NCBI GenBank assembly: GCA_003648395.1
Contig: QMPB01000262.1
Location: 1 to 6,552, forward strand
Direction: 5' to 3'
Origin: Bacteroidota bacterium
Lineage (GTDB): Bacteria; Bacteroidota; Bacteroidia; Bacteroidales; UBA1556
Length of the DNA: 6,552 nucleotides
The position numbers and the translations under genes were made by a program. The notes below the pieces were generated by a model, which saw only the letters and a list, made by a program, of their open reading frames with translations, ran no database searches and was not told where the DNA came from. How positions within the stretch are numbered: position 1 is the stretch's first letter; each line of letters starts with the position of its first letter. Below are positions 1 through 5,724 of the stretch, piece after piece.

Positions 1-88
1 GTATAGCAACCATATCTCTTAAAAAATCAGTCATATCTTGTTTATATTCATTTGCTTTTTCAAGTACTTTTTTAAAATCTATTTCCAT
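1..88 (-). CDS. ygeY: YgeY-type M20 family metallohydrolase, N-terminal 29 codons only
   Basis: Only the start of this gene is present; it continues past the left edge. The ATG at 88-86 opens a frame of 29 codons beginning MEIDFKKVLEKANEYKQDMT and ending FLRDMVAI. The stretch DMTxFLRDMVAI matches, as I recall it, the N-terminus of E. coli YgeY, a zinc-dependent M20-type amidohydrolase often labelled selenium-metabolism-linked. The metal ligands lie downstream and cannot be seen. A GAGGA ribosome-binding site sits six bases upstream, inside the last codons of the preceding PLP gene, and the two genes are only two bases apart. YgeY homologues are usually found with ygeW (carbamoyltransferase-like) and ygeX in purine and urate catabolic clusters, which fits the xanthine dehydrogenase and adenine deaminase genes upstream. 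The exact substrate is not shown by this fragment. Another M20 peptidase (ArgE/DapE-like) is possible but less likely. Confidence 0.75.
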   Translation of the reverse strand, partial: MEIDFKKVLEKANEYKQDMTDFLRDMVAI

Positions 89-90
89 AA

Positions 91-1449
91 TTATTCCTCA
101 CGTAATTTTTCTATTAATTCATTATAATGATAAACTTTTTCATATTCTTTATCCCAAAAATCCATTGATTTCATAGAGTCTAGATATTCTTTACTATAAC
201 CAAATTTTAACCAATCTTTTTCTTTTTGTTTAAATAATTTTTCCTTTTGTGATTTAGGACGGTAATCTGTAATATCTTCTTCTCCTATTTTACGGAAGAT
301 ATCATTAAACCATCTTCTTAAAACAAAATCTTCAGTTTCAAGATAGCGTTTATTTAAGCTGTCAATTACAGAATCATATCTATCAAAACCATCAGTTGCG
401 ATAGTTACGATGTTGTCATCTGGACCTAGATGTAAATATTTAGCCATTTTTATTGACCCAATTATATTACAGATAGTGCTTACGCCAAATAAATCTTTCA
501 TGCTTAAAGCAATTTTTTCATCAACTCCATTTTCAACTAAAATATTAGTTGCATCATGAATTATTTTCAATCCTCTAACAGAGTCTTCATCTTTAATTAG
601 AGTAACATAGTCAGTATTTAAGATATTATGTATTAAAGTACACATTTTATCTCCAATACCTTCAATTCTATGTTGTCCTCTTCCACCATTTGTTAAAGTA
701 CTGCATTCATAAGGTTCAAGTGCTACAACTTTTGCTTCAGGGAAAACCTTTTTAATCTGATCACCTGCACCTAAAGTACCAGCTGAACCAGGTGCAGAAA
801 CAAAAGCGGCTATTCTTCCATTACCAATACCTTCAACTGCTTCAATACAGCTATTACCAGTTACATGACGATGAAATCTATAGTTAGGTAATAATTCAAA
901 TTGTGCTAAAGAACGATTTTTTGGATTCTTTTTAAGTTCAAATGTTCTTTCAAGTGTTAAGATAACATCTGATTCAGTTCCCGGTGTTAAATCTAGTTTA
1001 GCTCCGTAACGTTTAATTCTTTCATAGCGTTCTTTACTCATGTTATCAGGCATAATTACTATTGCGTCATATTTCATTAAGTTACAAATATAAGAAACTC
1101 CTATACCAAAATTTCCTGTAGATGGGCCTAAAATAGTATGTTTACCAGGAACAATTGTTTGGTCCACGCAACCTTCAATAAGTGTAGAATATGCTGGCCC
1201 TACCTTATGAGAACCTGATGGAAAATATTTTCCTAATAAAACAACAATATTACAGTCAACTCCCGTTAATTCTTTTGGAAGTACAATTTTATTTACTTCA
1301 TTTTTTTCATTCTTCCAAGTAATATTAAATAAGTTAAGTGGATTTAATTCATCTTTTTTTGCTTCTAATGCTTTTCTTCTAATGCTTGGCGCAATTTTAC
1401 TTGGATGTAACATCTCTTCATAAGTTGGACCAAATGGAATTTTACTCAT
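91..1449 (-). CDS. PLP-dependent fold-type II enzyme, cysteine synthase/TrpB-like, of unknown substrate
   Basis: A 452-residue cytosolic enzyme of the tryptophan-synthase-beta (fold-type II) PLP superfamily. The Schiff-base lysine is K82 in PSGSHKV. An Asn loop, GPSTGNFG, is at 108-115. A glycine-rich phosphate loop, GSAGTLGAG, is at 221-229, with GRGQHRIEGIGDK at 256-268 and TDGFDRY at 352-358 near the pyridine-nitrogen site. About 80 charged, aromatic-rich residues follow, beyond the usual ~310-residue cysteine synthase core. The ATG at 1449 is chosen over the in-frame one at 1479 because AAGGAG lies nine bases before it, and the longer form would overlap the upstream gene by 38 bases instead of 8. 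It follows a threonine synthase-like gene and precedes ygeY by two bases. In this position E. coli has ygeX (2,3-diaminopropionate ammonia-lyase), so ammonia elimination from an amino-acid product of purine breakdown is a reasonable inference. It is clearly not a standard CysK, TrpB or YgeX, and the reaction is unknown. Confidence 0.85.
   Translation of the reverse strand: MSKIPFGPTYEEMLHPSKIAPSIRRKALEAKKDELNPLNLFNITWKNEKNEVNKIVLPKELTGVDCNIVVLLGKYFPSGSHKVGPAYSTLIEGCVDQTIVPGKHTILGPSTGNFGIGVSYICNLMKYDAIVIMPDNMSKERYERIKRYGAKLDLTPGTESDVILTLERTFELKKNPKNRSLAQFELLPNYRFHRHVTGNSCIEAVEGIGNGRIAAFVSAPGSAGTLGAGDQIKKVFPEAKVVALEPYECSTLTNGGRGQHRIEGIGDKMCTLIHNILNTDYVTLIKDEDSVRGLKIIHDATNILVENGVDEKIALSMKDLFGVSTICNIIGSIKMAKYLHLGPDDNIVTIATDGFDRYDSVIDSLNKRYLETEDFVLRRWFNDIFRKIGEEDITDYRPKSQKEKLFKQKEKDWLKFGYSKEYLDSMKSMDFWDKEYEKVYHYNELIEKLREE
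95..99 (-). promoter_or_regulatory. Ribosome-binding site of the ygeY-like gene
   Basis: GAGGA on the minus strand ends six bases before the ATG at 88. It lies inside the final Arg-Glu-Glu codons of the upstream PLP gene, so ribosomes finishing that gene can restart here. It supports the 88 start. Confidence 0.75.
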
Positions 1450-2692
1450 GTTTATTATCTCCTTCTGAAATATATTCAATTAATTTTTTTAAATCAGGTT
1501 CTAATTCAACCCAATTTTTGATTGTTTTTAATGCGTTTTTTTGATCTTTTAAACCATTTCCAGTAATAATAACTGTAACTGATTCACTTTCTTTAATAAT
1601 ATTTTCTTCTCTTGCTTTTATAAGCCCTGCAATAGAAGCTGCGGCTGCAGGTTCCGCAAATATTCCTTCTAATTTACCCAGTTCCTTCATAGCTTCTAAA
1701 ATAGAATTATCGGATACCTTAATAAAAGTACCGTTTGATTTTTTAACTGCATTCATTCCTTTTACAGGATTTCTTGGAATACCTACTGCTATACTATCAG
1801 CGATAGTATTTTCTTCTGTTTCTTTGAGCTCAGAGTTATCTATAAATGCATCATAAAATGGACTACAGCCTTCACTTTGAACTCCTAAAATCTTAGGTAT
1901 GTGATTTATGATTCCTAATTTATAAAAATCATAAAACCCTTTGTAAACACCTCCAATAGTACAGCCATCTCCAACTGAGACAATAACCCAATCGGTAGGT
2001 TTAAAATCAAGTTGTTCTGCGATTTCTAAAGCTACTGTTTTTTTACCTTCCACTAAATGTGGATTAATAGCTGCGTTTCTATTATACCAACCATAGTGTT
2101 CGATGGCTTCTTTAGATAACCTAAACGTTGCCTTATAATCACCTTTAACTTTAATCAGATTAGCTCCATACATTTTAAGTTGTAATAACTTACCAGCCGG
2201 TGCTCTTTCAGGCACAAAGATTACAGTCTTAAGTCCTAACTTTGCGGCGTTTCCAGCCAAGCTTGATGCGGCGTTTCCAGTCGACGAACAAGAGATTGTT
2301 TCAAGGCCTAATTCTTTAGCTTTAACACAGGCAATCACACTAGCTCTATCCTTTAAAGATTGAGTAGGGTTTACCCCATCATCTTTAATATATAGTTTTT
2401 TAATATTATATTTTTTACTTAAGTTACTAGATTTATAAAGTGGAGTCCAACCAACATTTAATGTATCTTTTGTATATTCTTCATCAACTGTTAAAAGTGG
2501 TAAATAACGCCAAATATTATAATTCTTATTGTTTTTGAAATACTCTTTTGATATTTCTTTTTTAATGGCTTCATAATCAAAAACAATTTCTAAAATTCCT
2601 AATTCTTTACAATCTGGACAGGTTAAAATATTTGAATCAGAGTCATATTTTTTATGACAGAGAGTACATTCTAAATACTTCACATTTTTCAT
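1442..2692 (-). CDS. Threonine synthase-like PLP enzyme with N-terminal zinc ribbon
   Basis: A 416-residue fold-type II PLP enzyme of the threonine synthase family. A zinc-ribbon knuckle pair is at the N-terminus (C9xxC12 and C25xxC28). The PLP lysine is K114 in SLKDRAS. SSTGNAASS (136-144) contacts the substrate/cofactor, GDGCTIGG (241-248) is the phosphate-binding glycine loop, EPAAAAS is at 348-354, and TGNGLKD (377-383) is the threonine synthase signature near the pyridine nitrogen. Length and motif order are normal, so it should be active. The family converts O-phosphohomoserine to threonine, but nothing nearby (hom, thrB) suggests threonine synthesis. Its place between adenine deaminase and a second PLP enzyme/ygeY pair suggests a catabolic role in the purine pathway, perhaps beta-elimination or replacement on a small amino acid; this is inference. 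The ATG overlaps the adenine deaminase stop (ATGA) and is preceded by GGTGAGG. The 3' end overlaps the next gene by eight bases. Confidence 0.85.
   Translation of the reverse strand: MKNVKYLECTLCHKKYDSDSNILTCPDCKELGILEIVFDYEAIKKEISKEYFKNNKNYNIWRYLPLLTVDEEYTKDTLNVGWTPLYKSSNLSKKYNIKKLYIKDDGVNPTQSLKDRASVIACVKAKELGLETISCSSTGNAASSLAGNAAKLGLKTVIFVPERAPAGKLLQLKMYGANLIKVKGDYKATFRLSKEAIEHYGWYNRNAAINPHLVEGKKTVALEIAEQLDFKPTDWVIVSVGDGCTIGGVYKGFYDFYKLGIINHIPKILGVQSEGCSPFYDAFIDNSELKETEENTIADSIAVGIPRNPVKGMNAVKKSNGTFIKVSDNSILEAMKELGKLEGIFAEPAAAASIAGLIKAREENIIKESESVTVIITGNGLKDQKNALKTIKNWVELEPDLKKLIEYISEGDNKHE
1459..1464 (-). promoter_or_regulatory. Ribosome-binding site fixing the start of the second PLP gene
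   Basis: AAGGAG (minus strand) is followed by a nine-base spacer, ATAATAAAC, and the ATG at 1449. It is the strongest Shine-Dalgarno site seen here and lies inside the last codons of the upstream threonine synthase-like gene. It decides for the 452-residue form; the in-frame ATG at 1479 lies upstream of this site and is unlikely to be used. Confidence 0.85.
2243..2280 (-). repeat. Two identical 14-base direct repeats inside the threonine synthase-like gene
   Basis: CTGGAAACGCCGCA (minus strand) occurs at 2280-2267 and again at 2256-2243, with 10 bases between the copies. Both copies are in the same frame and encode Gly-Asn-Ala-Ala, giving TGNAASSLAGNAA in the cofactor/substrate loop. The copies use the same GC-rich codons (AAC GCC GCA), although the gene is otherwise AT-rich. 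A small in-frame local duplication or conversion would explain this; chance with selection on the loop is also possible. Confidence 0.7.
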
Positions 2693-4407
2693 AAGTCCTC
2701 ACCGGCTTCTAAAGGAATTATCTTAAAGTTAACAACATCGAATAATCCTTTATCTGTAATTTTAATATCAGGTATAACTGGTAAAGATAAAAAGGCTAAT
2801 GATAAGAATGGATCATCTATTTCCTTAGAAACTCCCATTTCTCTTACCTTTTTCTCCATATGTTCTAATTTATCTTTAACATATTCTCCTGGTTTATTAG
2901 TCATAAGTCCAGCTACTTCTAGTTGTAAAAAATCGTAAACTTTTCCGTTTTCAACTAAAACAATACCACCAGTAATTTCTTTTATCTTTTCTAGGGCTAC
3001 TAAAACATCCGTTTCATTATCCCCAACTACTACTACATTATGAGAATCATGAGCAACACTTAAAGCAATAGCTCCTTTTTTAAGCCCATATCCATCCAAC
3101 AATGCTTTTCCTACATTGCCAGTAAAATGGTGTCTTTCCACAATAAATAGTTTTAGTAAATTTGGACTCTTTGATAAATCAACATCTCCATCAATAAGAT
3201 TTACTACTTCTACTGATTTTCGTGTAGTAACGTTATTTTTTACTAACTGTATAGTATTTACAAAACCACTCTTAAGATGATATTTATATTCAAAATCTTC
3301 TAGATTAAAGTGTACTGTATCTAAAACCTCTTGTTCATATAATTGTTCACTTTCAAACAGTGGTTTTCTATTTAAAGCGACTAACTTACCTTTTTTATAT
3401 ACTTTTTCAGGTATAATTTGTTTTATATCTTTAAATAGGACCAAATCTGCGAAATATCCAGGAGCTATAGCTCCTAAATGTTTAAGTCCATAACATGTAG
3501 CTATATTAATAGAAGCCATCCTTATTGCGTCAATTGGATCTAATCCATTTTTAATTGCGATATTAATATTATTATTAATATGTCCGTCTTTTAAAATGTC
3601 ACTTGGATGAAGATCATCTGTACAGAATAATAGTCTATTAATATATTGTTCTTTTACTCCGGGTAAAAGATCTAATACATTTCTTGTTTGTGATCCTTCT
3701 CTTAAATGGATATACATTCCCTTTTTAACTTTATCAATTAATTCTAACGGGCTTGTACATTCATGATCAGTTCTAACACCTGATAATATATAGGCGTTTA
3801 AATCCTTGCCAAATACTGAAGGTGCATGTCCGTCGATAAATAAATCTTCATAGATATCAAGTTTATCATGAACAGATTCATCTCCCTCAATAACACCAGG
3901 ATAATTCATCATTTCTCCTAAACCTAGTACATTATCAAGATGTTTTAATTCTTCAACTTCCTTAGGGCCAAGAATAGCTCCACTTGTTTCAAAGCTAGTT
4001 GCTGGAACACAGGATGGAATCATCATAAAAACATCTAGCGGTGTTTTTTTAGCTGATTCTATCATATATTTAACTCCTATTTTTCCGCATACATTAGCTA
4101 TTTCATGACAATCCGCAATTACAGAGGTAGTTCCGTTAGGTAATACTAGTTTTGCATATTCAGAAGGAGTAACCATAGAAGATTCAATGTGACAATGTCC
4201 ATCGATAAATCCAGGCGAAACAAAGAAATCACTACAATCGATTTCCTCTTTCCCAAAATATGTACCTGTACCTAAAATAATTCCGTTGGAGATAGCTATG
4301 TCTTCTCGGTCAATTGTCTTAGTAAAAACATTGATAACCTTACAGTTTTTAAGGACAAAATCAGCTTTAACTTCTCCTCTTGCTTGTTTAATTAATCCGC
4401 GATTCAA
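2689..4407 (-). CDS. ade: Adenine deaminase (adenine to hypoxanthine plus ammonia)
   Basis: A 572-residue cytosolic metal-dependent amidohydrolase of the adenine deaminase family (EC 3.5.4.2), feeding adenine into the hypoxanthine/xanthine branch. Numbered from the TTG start, GFIDGHCHIESS carries the metal-binding HxH pair (H71, H73). ADCHEIANV (H101), DGHAPSV (H194), TDHE (H215) and CTDDLHP (D264) give the remaining ligands and active-site residues of the barrel. The C-terminal domain has the family's SVAHDSHN segment (H453, H456) and GGIVLVENGKV. Length is typical and no key residue is missing. The in-frame TTG at 4431 lacks a ribosome-binding site and would overlap the upstream gene. The TTG at 4407 has AGGAG seven bases before it and gives MNRGLIKQARGEVKADFVLKN, a family-like N-terminus. 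It lies 10 bases after the FAD subunit gene, and its TGA overlaps the next ATG as ATGA. It acts immediately upstream of the xanthine dehydrogenase encoded by the preceding three genes. Confidence 0.95.
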   Translation of the reverse strand: MNRGLIKQARGEVKADFVLKNCKVINVFTKTIDREDIAISNGIILGTGTYFGKEEIDCSDFFVSPGFIDGHCHIESSMVTPSEYAKLVLPNGTTSVIADCHEIANVCGKIGVKYMIESAKKTPLDVFMMIPSCVPATSFETSGAILGPKEVEELKHLDNVLGLGEMMNYPGVIEGDESVHDKLDIYEDLFIDGHAPSVFGKDLNAYILSGVRTDHECTSPLELIDKVKKGMYIHLREGSQTRNVLDLLPGVKEQYINRLLFCTDDLHPSDILKDGHINNNINIAIKNGLDPIDAIRMASINIATCYGLKHLGAIAPGYFADLVLFKDIKQIIPEKVYKKGKLVALNRKPLFESEQLYEQEVLDTVHFNLEDFEYKYHLKSGFVNTIQLVKNNVTTRKSVEVVNLIDGDVDLSKSPNLLKLFIVERHHFTGNVGKALLDGYGLKKGAIALSVAHDSHNVVVVGDNETDVLVALEKIKEITGGIVLVENGKVYDFLQLEVAGLMTNKPGEYVKDKLEHMEKKVREMGVSKEIDDPFLSLAFLSLPVIPDIKITDKGLFDVVNFKIIPLEAGEDL

Positions 4408-4414
4408 ATTATCA

Positions 4415-4419
4415 CTCCT
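4415..4419 (-). promoter_or_regulatory. Ribosome-binding site selecting a TTG start for adenine deaminase
   Basis: AGGAG on the minus strand, sharing two bases with the TAG stop of the FAD subunit gene (4420-4418), is seven bases from TTG at 4407-4405. No ATG in this frame is similarly placed. The stop/Shine-Dalgarno overlap suggests reinitiation after the FAD subunit, and the TTG may lower output. Confidence 0.8.
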
Positions 4420-5257
4420 ATATGTTTTCAATAAAATCTCTTAAAAGATTTAAACTTACTTCTTTCCTATATTCTTTACTTGATCTTTGATCATCTATTG
4501 GTTTAATAAATGGTTCATATTGTTTTACTATTTTATTTATACTTGCTTTTACTTTTTTTAGTTTTAGATTTATATATTGACATTCAATTTCTGGCCTTCT
4601 AACAACTGTAACATTAACAGCTCCAAAGGCAAAACGCAGGTCAATAACTATATTGTTTTTAATGGTCACAGCTCCCGCAAATGATAGTTTGGATATTGTA
4701 TCACTCTTTCTTGAACCTACTTTTTTAAAGATTGCTTTAGTGAAATCAATTTTATCCAAGATAATCTTTGTGATTAATTCATTTTCCTTTAAATCAATTT
4801 TTCTAACGCCCTTAATAAAGTTTTTAATATCTACTTTTCTCGTTCCATCAATTGACTTTATCTCCAATAAGGCATTCATTAAATATAGCGGTACTAATGT
4901 ATCTCCAGCAGGAGATGCATTGGCGATATTTCCGCCAATAGTTCCAGTATGTCTAATTGCAGGAGATGCCATTTCTTTAATGGTATCTTTTAATAATGTT
5001 GGTATAGAAGGATAATCTAAAATTCTTTGTAATGGTTCACCCGAACCTATATAAATATAGTTTTCATCTTCAGTAATTCCTTGTAATTCTTTAATATTAC
5101 CTATATACATTACGCTTTTCTTAAAATCAATCGGCAATGTTTTTAAATTATGATGTTGAACTAAAAGATCAGTCCCTCCAGCTACTAATAAATAATTCTC
5201 TTTGTTCAATAAATCTAAAGCTTCAGATAATGTCTTTGGTACACAAGATTTTATCAT
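4418..5257 (-). CDS. Xanthine dehydrogenase-family FAD-binding subunit
   Basis: A 279-residue medium subunit of a molybdenum hydroxylase (XdhB/CoxM type). It passes electrons from the [2Fe-2S] clusters through FAD to an acceptor such as NAD+. The PCMH-type FAD fold shows VAGGTDLLV (25-33) and TIGGNIANASPAGD (106-119), the two loops that grip the FAD diphosphate. VGSRKSDTISKLSFAG (180-195) and the C-terminal QRSSKEYRKEVSLNLL (257-272) are the usual CO-dehydrogenase-flavoprotein C-terminal domain. Length is normal. The ATG overlaps the stop of the [2Fe-2S] gene as ATGA, with only a weak GGTG-type ribosome-binding site, so translation probably depends on coupling. With the two upstream subunits it makes a complete three-polypeptide xanthine dehydrogenase-like enzyme. 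The purine substrate is inferred from adenine deaminase next door, not from this subunit. Confidence 0.92.
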   Translation of the reverse strand: MIKSCVPKTLSEALDLLNKENYLLVAGGTDLLVQHHNLKTLPIDFKKSVMYIGNIKELQGITEDENYIYIGSGEPLQRILDYPSIPTLLKDTIKEMASPAIRHTGTIGGNIANASPAGDTLVPLYLMNALLEIKSIDGTRKVDIKNFIKGVRKIDLKENELITKIILDKIDFTKAIFKKVGSRKSDTISKLSFAGAVTIKNNIVIDLRFAFGAVNVTVVRRPEIECQYINLKLKKVKASINKIVKQYEPFIKPIDDQRSSKEYRKEVSLNLLRDFIENI

Positions 5258-5724
5258 TTATCTTCACCATCCTTAATTGTATGTTTGATGGCTTTGATAA
5301 TCATATTATAGCCAGTACAACGACAGAGGTTGCCGCTTAAGCCTTCTTTAATCTCGTTATCATTAGGGTTAGGATTCTTATTTAATAAGCTCTCAGCCGC
5401 AATCATCATACCTGGAGTACAGAATCCGCATTGAACAGCGCCTTCTTTTTCAAAGGCTTCGCTTAAACTCTTATATCTTTTAGTTTCAGAAAAACCTTCA
5501 ATCGTGGTTATTTCTTTATCCATTACATTTGCGATTGGTACCGTACAAGAATTAACTATCTCATTATTCATAAGTACTGCACAAGCACCGCATTCTCCTT
5601 CACCACAACCTTCTTTAACACCGGTAAGTGAAAAATCTTCTCTTAACACATCCAAAAGTCTTCTATTTAAATCAGTTTCTATCGAAACCAATTTCCCGTT
5701 TAATTTAAATTCTATTTTTGCCAT
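5254..5724 (-). CDS. Xanthine dehydrogenase-family [2Fe-2S] subunit
   Basis: A 156-residue small subunit of a molybdenum hydroxylase (XdhC/CoxS type) that carries electrons from the molybdenum site to FAD. It binds two [2Fe-2S] clusters. The plant-ferredoxin-like domain uses C40, C45, C48 and C60 (GCGEGECGAC, then NSC). The helical domain uses C99, C102, C134 and C136 (QCGFCTPG and NLCRCTGY). All eight ligands are present and the length is typical. The ATG at 5724 lies inside the last 20 bases of the molybdopterin subunit gene, preceded by GGAG and GGTG sites in that gene. This long overlap suggests coupled synthesis in fixed proportion. The subunit order here is Mo, FeS, FAD, unlike the Mo, FAD, FeS order of E. 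coli xdhABC. The fold is shared by carbon monoxide, nicotinate and aldehyde hydroxylases, so substrate comes only from context. Confidence 0.95.
   Translation of the reverse strand: MAKIEFKLNGKLVSIETDLNRRLLDVLREDFSLTGVKEGCGEGECGACAVLMNNEIVNSCTVPIANVMDKEITTIEGFSETKRYKSLSEAFEKEGAVQCGFCTPGMMIAAESLLNKNPNPNDNEIKEGLSGNLCRCTGYNMIIKAIKHTIKDGEDK

Noticed and set aside
3559..3582. AT-only palindromic stretch with TATTAATA repeats
   Set aside because: It encodes the HINNNINIAI stretch of adenine deaminase in an AT-rich gene; no promoter spacing or unexplained structure supports a regulatory site.
4653..5015. Plus-strand open frame of 120 codons
   Set aside because: It is antisense to the well-supported FAD subunit gene, has low-complexity hydrophobic composition typical of a shadow frame, and no ribosome-binding site or family motif was seen.
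5137..5340. Plus-strand open frame of 67 codons
   Set aside because: It spans the FAD/[2Fe-2S] junction on the opposite strand, with no recognisable motif; a shadow of coding sequence.
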